From: Sphingomonas sp.
Lineage (GTDB): Bacteria; Pseudomonadota; Alphaproteobacteria; Sphingomonadales; Sphingomonadaceae
Reading direction: 5' to 3'
Assembly (NCBI RefSeq): GCF_017744835.1
Contig: NZ_JAGIAM010000003.1
Coordinates: 620,001 to 684,000 of the forward strand
DNA length: 64,000 nucleotides
Made by a program: the position numbers and the translations under genes. Under the pieces are notes generated by a model. The model was not told where the DNA came from. It saw only the letters and a program-made list of their open reading frames with translations, and did no database searches. Positions 8,178 through 17,921 of the stretch are shown here, in pieces; the first letter of the stretch is position 1, and each line of letters begins with the position of its first letter.

Positions 8178-8537
8178 AGCCGATACGACCTGAACGACTT
8201 CGAGCAAGCTTGGAAAGCCGCCAGCGGGCATCCGCCTGTGAATCCTCTCAAAAGGGACGAAACTGAGCACATGACTGATACCGAGAACGTGTTGCTTCGG
8301 CACCGGTATTCAGCGCAGATTGTGCTGGCCCTACTCCTCAGCGCGCTATGCACCTACGGCACCATCGTCCTGAGTGTTCCTCCGAGTCTATGGAATTTGC
8401 TCTGGATGGTCGCCTTGCCTGCTCTCCTCGGCCTCGCGCTCAATGGAGGTGTCAGGCAACTCGTGATGGCCCTCGCGCTGCCCTTCGCTTCCCTGATCGC
8501 AACTACCATCGTCGGCGATGCGATGGGCGGAATGTAG
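8175..8537 (+). CDS. Small integral membrane protein (120 aa), unknown function
   Basis: The product has a soluble N-terminus of ~45 residues and then about three hydrophobic segments (IVLALLLSALCTYGTIVL, LLWMVALPALLGLAL, LVMALALPFASLIA). ATG 8175 lies inside the right arm of an inverted repeat and has no Shine-Dalgarno match. ATG 8271 (MTDTENVLLRHRY) is an alternative that keeps all membrane segments. It follows the MerR/TipAS regulator on the same strand and may be its target, but no drug-pump family is recognisable. Confidence 0.55.
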   Translation: MSRYDLNDFEQAWKAASGHPPVNPLKRDETEHMTDTENVLLRHRYSAQIVLALLLSALCTYGTIVLSVPPSLWNLLWMVALPALLGLALNGGVRQLVMALALPFASLIATTIVGDAMGGM

Positions 8538-8561
8538 ATCGGTCAGCCGCTCCCATTATGA

Positions 8562-8832
<271 letters not shown>

Positions 8833-8833
<1 letters not shown>

Positions 8834-9024
8834 TGTTCTATCTCGATGCCTCCGCCGCCATGGCCGCAGTCACGAAGGGGGGGCATAGCGAGGCGATGCG
8901 ATGGCTCGGCGAGCATGCCGCCGAGCCGATCCTGTGCAGCGGCTGGACCGTGACTGAAGTCGCCAGCGCCCGCGTCATGTCCTATTCCGCGCTCCAGCTG
9001 GGCATCCCGGTCGAGCAGCCATAG
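8833..9024 (+). pseudogene. VapC-like PIN-domain toxin, C-terminally truncated
   Basis: The 63-aa product starts MFYLDASAAMAA, giving the first PIN acidic residue (Asp5), and retains WTVTEVASAR with the conserved Glu. VapC RNases are usually ~125-140 aa with two further Asp residues in the second half. Those are absent, and the ORF ends abruptly after ALQLGIPVEQP. With its frameshifted antitoxin upstream, it is most likely a decayed toxin-antitoxin locus. A functional mini-protein is unlikely. Confidence 0.7.
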
Positions 9025-9078
9025 CGGCACCCGCAGGGCGGACGTGCGTTACTGCGGAACCGCAAAGGGAGGATCCCC

Positions 9079-9474
9079 ATGCTGACCATCACCCCCCTCA
9101 CCGATCGCGCGATCGAGATCGTCGCCGAAGGCCGCTTCACCTCCGCCGAGGTCGGCGACGCGTTCAACCGCATGACTGCGATCCTCGACGACATGCCCAA
9201 GCTCGACGTGCTGGCCGATGTCCGCGGCTCGCCGTCGATCGCGCTCTCCGCAATCACCGAGGAGCTCAAGCGGCTGCCTCTGGTCTTCCGCATGATCCGC
9301 CAGATCGAGCGCGTCGCGATCGTCGCCGATGCGCAGTGGATCCGCACGGCCTCGCGGATCGAAGGCGCGGTGATTCCCGGCGTCCATTACGAAGTCTATG
9401 AGCGGCACGAGGAAGCGCATGCCCGCGAATGGCTACTCCGCCACACCGATGTCGCGCGCCCGCCCGCGGGCTGA
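9079..9474 (+). CDS. STAS/SEC14 (SpoIIAA-like) domain protein
   Basis: This 131-aa soluble protein starts at ATG 9079 with AGGGAGGA just upstream. It has the pattern of the SpoIIAA-like/STAS-SEC14 family: a short N-terminal strand pair (ITPLTDRAIEIVAEGRFT), a helix-rich middle, a VAIVADAQWIR strand, and the C-terminal motif YEVYERHEEAHAREWL. These proteins have a lipid- or nucleotide-binding-like fold, and their role is generally unknown. It stands alone on the plus strand after the TA remnant. Confidence 0.72.
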   Translation: MLTITPLTDRAIEIVAEGRFTSAEVGDAFNRMTAILDDMPKLDVLADVRGSPSIALSAITEELKRLPLVFRMIRQIERVAIVADAQWIRTASRIEGAVIPGVHYEVYERHEEAHAREWLLRHTDVARPPAG

Positions 9475-9734
9475 ACATTCCGCTTCCAATGTAGGATTTC
9501 GCTTGGGATAGACTCGTCGTGGACGAGTCAGCCGCACGCCTTCCCTGCTTCGCTCAGCGCATGGCCGCCGGCGCAACGCTATTGCTCGGGCGCGCAATTT
9601 TCCTGCTCGATTCGCGGGAAAAGTGGGAAGTTAGGCGCACGAAATCCTATCGCCTTCCCTCGGATCGCCACCTGAACCTGCGCTATTGCCCGGGTCCCCA
9701 GCCACTGCCAGCGAGAGGGCCCCGGTTCCGGCGC

Positions 9735-10088
9735 TCAGTCCTGCGGCGCCTGTGGCTCCACCTTCATCAGCGTCTCGGGCTGGTATTTCTCAAGGCTGGG
9801 ATCGAACAGCGCGCTGATCGAGAATTCGCGCTCGAGCAGGGTCAGGTCCTTGAGCCCGTCCAGCTTGAAGCTTCCCACCTTCTCCTCGCGCGGGATCATG
9901 CCTTCGCGCGAGATCACCACGCCGTCGACATACAGCCCGCCGTTGCGGCCGTAGAGGATGTGCGGCGCCAGGATCATCCGCGTGCGGTTGTAGGTGATCG
10001 ACAGGCAGCGCAGGCGCACGATCGCTTCGAGAACGGTCGGAATCATCGCCTGCGGGTTGGGGGGATCGGCTTCGAGGCTCAACTTCAT
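9735..10088 (-). CDS. WYL-like domain protein, unknown function
   Basis: The 117-aa protein starts at ATG 10088 with GGGAG upstream. Residues ~20-90 (RLRCLSITYNRTRMILAPH, then GGLYVDGVVISREG, then VGSFKLDGLKDLTLLEREF) resemble the compact WYL regulatory domain: a basic N-terminal strand, 'P' and 'YV' strands, then the F-x-L-D-G turn. There is no helix-turn-helix, so it would be a stand-alone WYL-type module. The assignment is by pattern only. Confidence 0.5.
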   Translation of the reverse strand: MKLSLEADPPNPQAMIPTVLEAIVRLRCLSITYNRTRMILAPHILYGRNGGLYVDGVVISREGMIPREEKVGSFKLDGLKDLTLLEREFSISALFDPSLEKYQPETLMKVEPQAPQD

Positions 10089-10289
10089 CGCTCCCCTATG
10101 ACCGCCATGCTGCGCTGCAGCAAGAGGCGAGACTCACCGAGGCCTTGGCAAGCCCTTCGGCAACCGAGTGATTTCGCAAGCCGCCGCAATGCGCAAGCCC
10201 CCGCAGGCGCGTTCATCGAAGCTACAGCCGCTCTGGTCGATCAGCGGCTGAGGGGCCAAAAGGGGCCGACCACACAACAGGAGCAACGC

Positions 10290-10829
10290 ATGAAGTCCGT
10301 CATCCTCGCCGCGGCCGCTGCCGCCACGCTCGCCGCCGCGATGCCCGCGGGGGCGCAGACCGCTACTCGCTACGACAGCCAGTCGCAGGACGAGGAAGCG
10401 CGGTTCGAAGCGGCGCAGCGCCGGTTCGACAACGAGTACCGCAGCTTCCAGGACGCGCTCGAGCGCTACAAGCGCTATCAGGCGACGCGCGCCGACGACC
10501 AGGGGTATGACCGCGACGATCGCGGGCCCGACGACCGCTTCGACCAGCCGAACTACGATCCGTCGCGCGACTATCGCACGGGCAATTATCAGGAGCGCGT
10601 GCTCCGTCCCGACGAGCGCGTCTATCGCGGCGACGACGGCCGCTATTATTGCCGCCGCAGCGACGGCACGACCGGCCTGATCGTCGGCGCGGCTGCGGGC
10701 GGGCTGTTCGGCAACGTCATCGCCGGCCGTCGCTCGAGCACCGTCGGCACGCTGCTCGGCGCGATCGCGGGCGGCGCGCTCGGCAGCCAGGTCGAGCGCA
10801 ACCAGCAGCAGCAGATCCGCTGCCGCTGA
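10290..10829 (+). CDS. Exported glycine-zipper (17-kDa surface antigen-like) protein
   Basis: ATG 10290 has AGGAG at 10279-10283. The 179-aa product has a Sec signal peptide (MKSVILAAAAAATLAAAMPA, cut after AGAQ). A long acidic/Arg/Tyr-rich low-complexity stretch follows (residues ~25-120). The C-terminal glycine-zipper 2TM segment (GLIVGAAAGGLFGNVIAG, LLGAIAGGALGSQVERN) is typical of Rick_17kDa/YMGG envelope proteins. Such proteins sit at the outer membrane or periplasm. No pathway is implied by the neighbours. Confidence 0.8.
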   Translation: MKSVILAAAAAATLAAAMPAGAQTATRYDSQSQDEEARFEAAQRRFDNEYRSFQDALERYKRYQATRADDQGYDRDDRGPDDRFDQPNYDPSRDYRTGNYQERVLRPDERVYRGDDGRYYCRRSDGTTGLIVGAAAGGLFGNVIAGRRSSTVGTLLGAIAGGALGSQVERNQQQQIRCR

Positions 10830-10857
10830 TACTGGACACGGGCCTGCGCCGCCGCGG

Positions 10858-11907
10858 TCACCGCTCCTCGAGCTGGGCGATCGCCACGCGCAGGTCCACT
10901 TCCACGCCGTGCGGCGGGTAGCGGCGCTCGACCTTGCACCCGCCGATCAGCCCCATGTCGATCAGCCGGGTGCCGAAGCCGGTGTGCTCGGGCGGCGTGA
11001 CGGGCGGCCCGCCATGCTCGCGCCAGCAGAGCACCAGTTCCTCGCCCTGCGGTCCGGGCTCACGGTGCCACCGCAGCTCGACGCGCCCCTCGGGAACCGA
11101 CAGCGCGCCATATTTGGAGGCGTTGGTGGCGAGCTCGTGGAGGATCAGCGAGAGCCGCAGCGCGGCCGAGGGCCCGAGCGCGATGTCGGGCCCCTCCAGG
11201 TCGAAGCGGTCGCCGTGCATCGCGAGCAGCTGGTCAGAAAGCTCGCCCAGGCACGCGCTCTCCCAGCCGCCGCGCGCCAGCGCCTCGTGCGCCCGGCCCA
11301 TCGCGATGACGCGCTTCTCGAAGGTCTCCACCGCCTCGCGCTCGCTGACGCCTTCGAGGGTCCGCCATGCAAGCGACTGGACCATCGCCATGGTGTTCTT
11401 GAGTCGGTGCGCCAGCTCCTCGCGCAGCACTTCGCTCTCGCGGCGCGCGCGGACGCTCTCGGTGGTCTCCACCACCGTGTCGATCGTCCCGCCCACGCTG
11501 CCGTCCGCCATCCGGACCGGCGAGAAGCAGAAGGTGAACCACGTCTTCTCGACTCCGGCGCCGCGCTCGAACTCGACTTCGAAATCCTGAAGGAACGTCG
11601 CTTGGCCGCCGGACGCACGCTCCACGAGCGGGCCGAATTTGGGCCAGGAACTCCCGCAGACATCCCGGAAGCTGCGGCCGAGTTGGTGCCGCTTGCCGCC
11701 GAGGATCAGCAGGAAGGCGTCGTTGAAGATGGTCGTCAGCTCGGCGCCCCAGATGAGCGCCATCGGGAAGTGCGATTCGAGGACGAGCGCCGCGGCAGTC
11801 TTGAGCTCGGGCGGCCAGCTCTCGCAGTGGCCGAGCGGAGTCGACGCCCAGTCGAAGGCGCGAACCGCTTCGCCCATGCTTCCGCCGCCTGGCGCGAGCT
11901 GCGTCAT
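10858..11907 (-). CDS. HWE-family sensor histidine kinase with PAS domain
   Basis: I start the 349-aa protein at MTQLAPGGGS (ATG 11907, AGGGG upstream) because longer versions overlap the divergent transporter. Residues ~15-150 form a PAS-type sensor domain (FPMALIWG, AFLLILGGKR). The phosphoacceptor box EELAHRLKNTMAMVQSLAW has His167. The N-box HELATNASKYGALS follows, then W-R-E-H-GGPPV, the HWE signature, and the G-box GFGTRLIDMGL. HWE kinases in this group often feed the PhyR/EcfG general stress response or act as light or redox sensors. No Cys typical of a LOV site (NCRFLQ) is seen. Confidence 0.88.
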   Translation of the reverse strand: MTQLAPGGGSMGEAVRAFDWASTPLGHCESWPPELKTAAALVLESHFPMALIWGAELTTIFNDAFLLILGGKRHQLGRSFRDVCGSSWPKFGPLVERASGGQATFLQDFEVEFERGAGVEKTWFTFCFSPVRMADGSVGGTIDTVVETTESVRARRESEVLREELAHRLKNTMAMVQSLAWRTLEGVSEREAVETFEKRVIAMGRAHEALARGGWESACLGELSDQLLAMHGDRFDLEGPDIALGPSAALRLSLILHELATNASKYGALSVPEGRVELRWHREPGPQGEELVLCWREHGGPPVTPPEHTGFGTRLIDMGLIGGCKVERRYPPHGVEVDLRVAIAQLEER

Positions 11908-12076
11908 ACTGCCCCTGTTCGCCGGCAGCGAGGAGCTGCCAACCCGTTGAGTTTTATACCTCTTGAAACCGCGTGCATAGGGGCTCCGCGGGGCCTCGGC
12001 ACTAACCTGGATTGGCACGGATGCCGCGCGATCTTTGTTGCGCAGCGGCGCCGGGGCCGCCAAGGGAGTGGCGCAC

Positions 12077-13399
12077 ATGGTCGCACATCCTTTCTCCATC
12101 CCGAACTTCCGCGCTTACTGGGTGGCCCGCCTCGCCGCCACGCTGGGGCAGATGGCGATGGTCATCGTCATAGGCTGGCAGGTCTATGACCTCGCCCGCC
12201 AGTCGATGGGCATCAAGGCCGCCGCCTTCCAGCTCGGGCTGATCGGCGTCGCCCAGTTCCTGCCGTTGCTGGTCCTGTCGCTGGTTGCGGGCTGGGTAGC
12301 CGACCGTGTCGACCGACGCTGGATCGCGCGGGCCGCCGTCTCGCTCGAAGCGCTGTGCGCGCTCAGCCTCGCCTGGCTAACCTGGTCGGGCACGATCAGC
12401 TTGCCCTGGCTGTTCGGCATCGCCGCCCTGCTCGGCGTGGCTCGTGCGTTCGCGAGCCCTGCGCTTCAGGCGCTCTCGCCCAATCTCGTGCCCAAGGAAA
12501 TCCTCCCGACAGCGATCGCGCTGAGCTCGCTCGCATGGCAGGGCGGCACCGTAGTCGGCCCGGCGATGGGCGGTTATCTCTACGCCGCCGCGGCCTGGCT
12601 GCCCTACGCCGTCTCGGCGGGGCTGTTCCTGCTTTCGCTGGCGATGCTGCTGCTCATCGGCCCGGTGCCGCGTAGCGCCGCGCGCTTCCCCGGCAATCCT
12701 TGGTCGCAAATGATCGACGGGCTACGCTACGTGCGGCGCAACCGGCTGGTGCTCGGAGCGATCTCGCTCGACCTGTTCGCCGTGCTGCTCGGCGGCGCGA
12801 CTGCAATGCTGCCAGTCTATGCCCGCGACATCCTGCAGGTCGGCGCCGAGGGACTGGGCCATCTCCGCGCCGCGCCCGCCATCGGGGCAGTGGCGACCGC
12901 GACGATCTTCTCCTTCCGCCCGCTGAAGCGCGAAGTAGGACTGAAGATGCTGTTCGCAGTGGCCGGCTTCGGCGTCGCTACCGTGGTGTTCGGCGTATCG
13001 GCGCCGCTGCTCACGCGAATCTACGGACCGGCGGCGGTGGGGCATGATCTTGCCCCGGCGGTGTTGTTGTCGCTGGTCGCGCTCTTCGTGCTCGGCGCGG
13101 CCGACATGGTTTCGGTCTATGTTCGCCAGTCGTTGATCCAGCTCTACACGCCCGATGAGATGCGCGGCCGCGTCGGCGCGGTTTCGACGCTGTTCGTCTC
13201 GGGATCGAACGAACTGGGCGAGGCGGAATCGGGCTTCCTCGCCGCACTGATCGGGCCCGTCGCGGCCGTTATCGGCGGCGGCATCGGCGCGATCCTTGTC
13301 ACGGCGCTATGGGCCAAGCTATTCCCCGAACTCAGGCAGGCTCGCACCTTCGATCCTCCGGCCACACTCGAATTCACGCCAAAGGAGACTTCGACATGA
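12077..13399 (+). CDS. MFS exporter, EntS/MFS_3-like
   Basis: ATG 12077 ([15 protein letters not shown]) has AGGGAG at 12063-12068. The 440-aa protein has about 12 membrane segments and the MFS_3 layout ([11 protein letters not shown] in the first loop, [11 protein letters not shown] in the central loop) seen in the enterobactin exporter EntS. The substrate is unknown. Its stop overlaps the cysK start by four bases (ATGA), so the two are translationally coupled. That may hint at a sulfur- or amino-acid-related export role, but this is inference. Confidence 0.83.
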   Translation: MVAHPFSIPNFRAYWVARLAATLGQMAMVIVIGWQVYDLARQSMGIKAAAFQLGLIGVAQFLPLLVLSLVAGWVADRVDRRWIARAAVSLEALCALSLAWLTWSGTISLPWLFGIAALLGVARAFASPALQALSPNLVPKEILPTAIALSSLAWQGGTVVGPAMGGYLYAAAAWLPYAVSAGLFLLSLAMLLLIGPVPRSAARFPGNPWSQMIDGLRYVRRNRLVLGAISLDLFAVLLGGATAMLPVYARDILQVGAEGLGHLRAAPAIGAVATATIFSFRPLKREVGLKMLFAVAGFGVATVVFGVSAPLLTRIYGPAAVGHDLAPAVLLSLVALFVLGAADMVSVYVRQSLIQLYTPDEMRGRVGAVSTLFVSGSNELGEAESGFLAALIGPVAAVIGGGIGAILVTALWAKLFPELRQARTFDPPATLEFTPKETST

Positions 13400-14316
13400 A
13401 GGCCAATACGATCCTCGAGACGATCGGCAACACGCCGCACATCCGCGTGCAGAAGCTGTTTCCGGGCGCCGAGGTCTGGATCAAGTCCGAACGCTCCAAT
13501 CCCGGCGGCTCGATCAAGGACCGCATCGCGCTTGCGATGGTCGAGGCGGCCGAGGCTTCGGGCGAGCTCAAGCCTGGTGGCACGATCGTCGAGCCGACCA
13601 GCGGCAATACCGGCGTGGGCCTGGCGATGGTCGCCGCGGTCAAGGGCTACAAGCTGATCCTCGTCATGCCCGAGAGCATGAGCCTCGAGCGCCGCCGCCT
13701 GATGCTCGCCTATGGCGCGACATTCGACCTGACCCCGCGCGAGAAGGGCATGAAGGGCGCGATCGAGCGGGCAATGGAAATCGTCGAGTCGACCCCGGGC
13801 GCCTGGATGCCGCAGCAGTTCGAGAATCCGGCGAACGTCGAGGTGCACGTCCGCACCACCGCGGAGGAGATCTTTCGCGACTTCCAGGATTCGCCGATCG
13901 ACGTGATCATCACCGGCGTCGGCACCGGCGGCCATATCACCGGCGTGGCGCAGGTGCTCAAGCAGCGCTGGCCCAACCTCAAGGTCTATGCCGTCGAGCC
14001 CGAGCTCTCGCCGGTCATCTCGGGCGGGCAGCCCGGACCGCACCCCATCCAGGGCTTGGCGGCAGGCTTCATCCCCAAGAACCTGCACACCGATCTGCTC
14101 GACGGCGTGATCCAGGTGAGCGCGGACACCTCCAAGGAGATGGCGCGCCGCGCTGCGCGCGAGGAAGGGATATTGGTTGGCATCAGCTCGGGCGCCGCGC
14201 TCGCCGCGATCCAGCAGAAGCTCCCCGAGCTGCCCGCGGGCACCCGCGTGCTCGGGTTCAACTACGACACGGGCGAGCGCTACCTGAGCGTTCCGGACTT
14301 CCTTCCGGAGAGCTGA
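13396..14316 (+). CDS. cysK: Cysteine synthase A (O-acetylserine sulfhydrylase)
   Basis: The 306-aa PLP enzyme makes L-cysteine from O-acetylserine and sulfide. The PLP lysine is Lys41 in the motif NPGGSIKDR. The phosphate/substrate loop EPTSGNTG (66-73) and the glycine loop [10 protein letters not shown] are intact, as is SSGAA near the C-terminus. AAAGGAGA precedes ATG 13396, which overlaps the stop of the upstream exporter. Length matches the CysK family. Confidence 0.93.
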   Translation: MKANTILETIGNTPHIRVQKLFPGAEVWIKSERSNPGGSIKDRIALAMVEAAEASGELKPGGTIVEPTSGNTGVGLAMVAAVKGYKLILVMPESMSLERRRLMLAYGATFDLTPREKGMKGAIERAMEIVESTPGAWMPQQFENPANVEVHVRTTAEEIFRDFQDSPIDVIITGVGTGGHITGVAQVLKQRWPNLKVYAVEPELSPVISGGQPGPHPIQGLAAGFIPKNLHTDLLDGVIQVSADTSKEMARRAAREEGILVGISSGAALAAIQQKLPELPAGTRVLGFNYDTGERYLSVPDFLPES

Positions 14317-14345
14317 GCGCCACGCGCACCGCTGGGCTGGTCCCG

Positions 14346-14373
14346 CCGTTGCGGCCATCCGGCGCCGCAACGG
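14346..14373 (+). terminator. Hairpin terminator after cysK
   Basis: CCGTTGCGGC (14346-14355) pairs perfectly with GCCGCAACGG (14364-14373) around an 8-nt loop, 29 bases after the cysK stop. A modest pyrimidine run (TTCCCTCT) follows. The strong stem with a weak U-tract fits a high-GC genome terminator. Confidence 0.55.
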
Positions 14374-14500
14374 TTCCCTCTGGCGCGCTTCTGCGTTATG
14401 GGCGGCGACCGCCATGGAACCGCCCTTGTCCCTGTCCCATGCCCTTTCCTCTCGCGCCTCGTGCCGCGCCGCACGGCTGGGCTGAGAGCGAGTCGACGCC

Positions 14501-15901
14501 ATGCTGATGCAAGCGCCCCACGCCGAACTGATCACCCCTGCGCCCGAACCGCGCCGCAATCTAGTGCTGCGCTTAATACTGGGCCTCATCGCGCTCGCCG
14601 CGATCGTGGTCCCCGCGCTGATCGTCATCAACGCGCCCCGGACGGTGGTGCACAAGCGGCCGCCGGTAGTGATCTCTAAGCGCGTGGTCCCCAAGGCGGA
14701 GCTGCCGCCGGTCGAGCCCGTCAAGCTCCAGCAAGTGGCGCCCGAGGATGCGCGCGAGATCAATGCGGCCATCCCCTTCTCTTCCGCCCCCAACCCCGCC
14801 GCCCGAGCCTTCCGCCTCTATGGCGCGGTCGACAGTCAGGCGCGCGCGGTCGATTGCCTTGCCGCAGCGGTCTATTACGAGGCAGGCGACGACGCGGTCG
14901 GGCAACGCGCCGTGGCGCAGGTGGTCATCAACCGCGTCCGCCATCCGGCCTTCCCCAAGACAGTGTGCGGCGTTGTCTTCCAGGGCTCGGAGCGCAGCAC
15001 CGGCTGCCAGTTCACCTTCACTTGCGACGGGGCGCTGCTGCGCTATTCGCCCAGCCCCGCCGCCTGGCAGCGCGCCCGCGAGGTGGCTCGGCTGGCGCTC
15101 AACGGCTCAGTCTACAAGGCCGTGGGTCACGCCACCCATTACCACACCGACTGGGTGGTGCCCTATTGGAGCTCGAGCCTCGAGAAGATCACCGCGGTCC
15201 ACACGCACCTGTTCTTCCGTTGGGCGGGCTGGTGGGGCACGCCGCCGGCGTTCGACCGCGGCTATATCGCGGCTGAGCCCAACGTGCCCAAGATGGCGCG
15301 ACTCTCGCCGGCGCACCACGACGACGGCAGCACCGCGATCGAGGCGGCACTGGAGGGCGACGGGTCGATCATCGATCCGGCGACGATCCCCGACAGCGCC
15401 GTGCCCAAGGCCGCGGGCACCGGGCTCGACGCCAATCACTTCCTCGTCACCCTCAGCCGGAGCATGAACCCCGACGCCTTCGCAGCGCTGGCGATCAAGA
15501 CCTGCGGCGAGCGGCTCTATTGCAAGTTCATGGCCTGGACCGACGCCAAGCAGACCCCGGCCAAGCTGCCCGCCACGCCTGCGCAGTCCGCCGCCATGTC
15601 GTTCAGCTATCTGCGCGACACCGCACAGGGCTATGCCAAGGCGCTGTGGAACTGCCAGCAGTTCAAACGGCCGAGCCCGCTCCAGTGCATGCGCGTCCAG
15701 CCGCCGGTCGTCTCGCTCGCGCCTCCGTCGGCGGCCGCGGCGCCAGCGCCGGGAACGGTCCAGCCGACGGAACCCGGCCCGGCCGCGCTCTCGGGCGTAC
15801 GCCGCAAGGGCGATCCCGCGCCTGCGACCGCCAAGCCGGCCGTGAGCTTCACGTTGCCTGCGCCCAAGCCCATCTCAACGCCGGCACCCGACGCACGCTG
15901 A
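14501..15901 (+). CDS. SleB-type cell wall hydrolase, membrane anchored
   Basis: The 466-aa protein has a short cytoplasmic N-terminus, one membrane anchor (LRLILGLIALAAIVVPALIV, ~24-44), a Pro/Val-rich linker and a Hydrolase_2/SleB domain (~105-250). The catalytic-type Glu is in AAVYYEAGDD, followed by VINRVRHPAFP, GCQFTFTCDG and the HATHYHTDWVVPYW segment. SleB enzymes cut peptidoglycan glycan strands; outside spore-formers they take part in cell-wall turnover. The remaining ~200 residues are unassigned and end in a Pro/Ala-rich tail. Confidence 0.85.
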   Translation: MLMQAPHAELITPAPEPRRNLVLRLILGLIALAAIVVPALIVINAPRTVVHKRPPVVISKRVVPKAELPPVEPVKLQQVAPEDAREINAAIPFSSAPNPAARAFRLYGAVDSQARAVDCLAAAVYYEAGDDAVGQRAVAQVVINRVRHPAFPKTVCGVVFQGSERSTGCQFTFTCDGALLRYSPSPAAWQRAREVARLALNGSVYKAVGHATHYHTDWVVPYWSSSLEKITAVHTHLFFRWAGWWGTPPAFDRGYIAAEPNVPKMARLSPAHHDDGSTAIEAALEGDGSIIDPATIPDSAVPKAAGTGLDANHFLVTLSRSMNPDAFAALAIKTCGERLYCKFMAWTDAKQTPAKLPATPAQSAAMSFSYLRDTAQGYAKALWNCQQFKRPSPLQCMRVQPPVVSLAPPSAAAAPAPGTVQPTEPGPAALSGVRRKGDPAPATAKPAVSFTLPAPKPISTPAPDAR

Positions 15902-15924
15902 CACCCAACCTCAGCTCGCCGGCT

Positions 15925-15961
15925 GGAAGTTGACAGTGTGGAAGTTGACAAAGTTGACACC
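15925..15961 (-). repeat. 37-bp dispersed repeat, copy A
   Basis: Read on the minus strand, this stretch begins GGTGTCAACTTTGTCAACTT and contains three spaced GTCAACTT units. A copy at 29453-29489 on the plus strand matches 31 of 37 bases. It lies between the SleB-type gene and the acyl-CoA dehydrogenase terminator, outside any gene. No flanking ORF or transposase is seen. Confidence 0.7.
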
Positions 15962-16038
15962 TTCCACGGTGGTTTCCACGCATTTCGAAACAGCGTGACA
16001 CACGAAATTGCGTCTTTGTTTCGAGCACGTCAAAGAGC

Positions 16039-16063
16039 GGCCGGCGCTGCGGCAGCGCCGGCC
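16039..16063 (-). terminator. Intrinsic terminator of the acyl-CoA dehydrogenase operon
   Basis: GGCCGGCGCTG and CAGCGCCGGCC form a perfect 11-bp stem with a 3-nt loop, 33 bases beyond the stop at 16096. On the minus strand the stem is followed by GCTCTTTG. This is the strongest hairpin I see near a gene end in the window. Confidence 0.7.
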
Positions 16064-16095
16064 AGATCAAATGAAATCCTACATTGCAAGCGGGA

Positions 16096-17898
16096 TCAGG
16101 CGGCCCGGAACAGCTCCGGATCGAGCGCCATCACCGTGTCCCCGCCCGCCTCGACCTTGCGGCGGAGCGCGCTCGCTTCCGGGAGAAAGCGCTCGGCGTA
16201 GAAGCGCGCGGTGACCAGCTTGGCTTCGAGGAACTTCGCGTTCTCGCCACCGGCCTCCAGCGCTTCGGCCGCGGCACTGGCGATGCGCAGCCACATCAGG
16301 CCGAGCGCCACCGTGCCGGTGAGCTGCATGTACGGATAGGCACCCGCGCCGACATGGTTCGGGTTCTGGAAACCGTTGGCGGCAAGCCACATCGTCGCAC
16401 CCTGGAGATGGCCCAGTGCCTTCTCCAGCCCTTCGGCCAGCAGCGCCAGCTTCTCGTTCGCCTTGGCCGAGGCAGCCTCCCCCGCGACCAGCTTGAAGAA
16501 GGCCTGGACCGCGCGGCCGCCGTTCTGCGCGAGCTTGCGCCCGACCAGGTCCATCGCCTGAACGCCGTTGGTGCCCTCGTAGATCATCGCGATACGGGCA
16601 TCGCGGACATATTGCTCCATGCCCCATTCGGCGATGTAGCCATGGCCGCCATAGACCTGTTGCGCGTCGGTCGCGACCTTGTAGCCGATGTCGGTGCCCA
16701 CCCCCTTGATGACTGGAGTGAGCAGCCCGACGAGATCGGCCGCGAGCTGACGCTCCTCCTCGCTCGGCGCCGAATGCTCGAGATCAACCTGGAGCGCGCC
16801 CCAGAGGCACAGCGCGCGCAGCCCCTCGACCAGCGCCTTGCCTTCCATCAACATGCGACGGACGTCGGGATGGACGAAGAGTGTGTCGGCCTTTTCGTTC
16901 GGATCGGCCGGACCGGTGAGCGCACGGCCCTGGCGGCGATCGTGCGCATAGTGAACGGCGTTCTGCAGCGCGACTTCGCCGATGCCGAGCCCCTGCAGCC
17001 CGACGCCAAGACGCGCGGCGTTCATCATGATGAACATCGCCGCGAGGCCCTTCATCTCCTCGCCGACGAGCCAGCCCTTGGCACCGTCATAGTTCATCAC
17101 ACAGGTCGAATTGCCGTGAATGCCCATCTTGTGCTCGATCGAGCCACAGGAGACGGCATTGCGCTCGCCGAGCGATCCGTCGTCGTTGACCAGGAACTTG
17201 GGCACAACGAACAGCGAGATGCCCTTGGTGCTCTCAGGCGCGCCAGGGGTCTTGGCGAGGACGAGGTGGATGATGTTCTCGGTCAGGTCGTGCTCGCCCG
17301 ACGAGATGAAGATCTTGGTGCCGGTGATGCTGTAGGAACCGTCCGGATTGGGCTCGGCGCGCGTGCGGATCAGGCCGAGATCGGTGCCGCACTGCGGCTC
17401 CGTGAGGTTCATCGTGCCGCCCCACTGGCCCGAGACCATGTTGGGGACGTATTTGGCCTTCTGCTCCTCCGACCCCTTGACCAGCAGCGCGGCGATCGCG
17501 CCGTGGGTGAGGCCGGGGTACATCGAGAAGGCCATGTTGGCCGAGATCATATATTCCTGGAATGCCGTGAAGACGAAGTGCGGCATCCCCTGCCCGCCAA
17601 ATTCCTCGGGCGCGCTGAGCGTGCCCCAGCCGCTCTCGACGAACTGCTGGTAGGCTTCCTTGAACCCCGGCGGCGTGATGACGCTGCCGTCGTCGTTGCG
17701 CGTGCAGCCGTGCTGGTCGCCGACCTGGTTGAGCGGGAAGAGCACTTCGGCGACGAATTGGCCGCCCTGCTCCAGCACCGCATCGAGCATGTCCGGAGTC
17801 GCATTCTGGAAGCCGGGGAGGTTGGCGTAGCGATCGACGCCGATCACCGACTGAAGGAGGAAACGCGTGTCGCGGACGGGCGGCGTATACTGCGGCAT
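16096..17898 (-). CDS. Acyl-CoA dehydrogenase (600-aa, C-terminally extended type)
   Basis: This FAD enzyme makes the first oxidation of an acyl-CoA, passing electrons to ETF and then ETF-QO (encoded at 50.7-52.4 kb). The FAD/substrate motifs MNLTEPQCGTDLGLI and ITGTKIFISSGEHD, the central GIGEVALQNA helix and the C-terminal RDARIAMIYEGTNGVQAMD (catalytic-type Glu) are present. An N-terminal extension and an extra C-terminal domain, where most dehydrogenases stop at ~380 aa, mark the long 'acyl-CoA dehydrogenase C-terminal' class. It follows a MerR regulator by 23 bp, and a strong hairpin follows it. Confidence 0.9.
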   Translation of the reverse strand: MPQYTPPVRDTRFLLQSVIGVDRYANLPGFQNATPDMLDAVLEQGGQFVAEVLFPLNQVGDQHGCTRNDDGSVITPPGFKEAYQQFVESGWGTLSAPEEFGGQGMPHFVFTAFQEYMISANMAFSMYPGLTHGAIAALLVKGSEEQKAKYVPNMVSGQWGGTMNLTEPQCGTDLGLIRTRAEPNPDGSYSITGTKIFISSGEHDLTENIIHLVLAKTPGAPESTKGISLFVVPKFLVNDDGSLGERNAVSCGSIEHKMGIHGNSTCVMNYDGAKGWLVGEEMKGLAAMFIMMNAARLGVGLQGLGIGEVALQNAVHYAHDRRQGRALTGPADPNEKADTLFVHPDVRRMLMEGKALVEGLRALCLWGALQVDLEHSAPSEEERQLAADLVGLLTPVIKGVGTDIGYKVATDAQQVYGGHGYIAEWGMEQYVRDARIAMIYEGTNGVQAMDLVGRKLAQNGGRAVQAFFKLVAGEAASAKANEKLALLAEGLEKALGHLQGATMWLAANGFQNPNHVGAGAYPYMQLTGTVALGLMWLRIASAAAEALEAGGENAKFLEAKLVTARFYAERFLPEASALRRKVEAGGDTVMALDPELFRAA

Positions 17899-17921
17899 GG
17901 ATGATCCTTACTGGACGTCGG

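Noticed and set aside
16084..17904. A 606-codon plus-strand frame opposite the acyl-CoA dehydrogenase
   Set aside because: It mirrors the dehydrogenase, lacks any motif and has the His/Asp/Arg/Leu-rich composition of antisense high-GC DNA.
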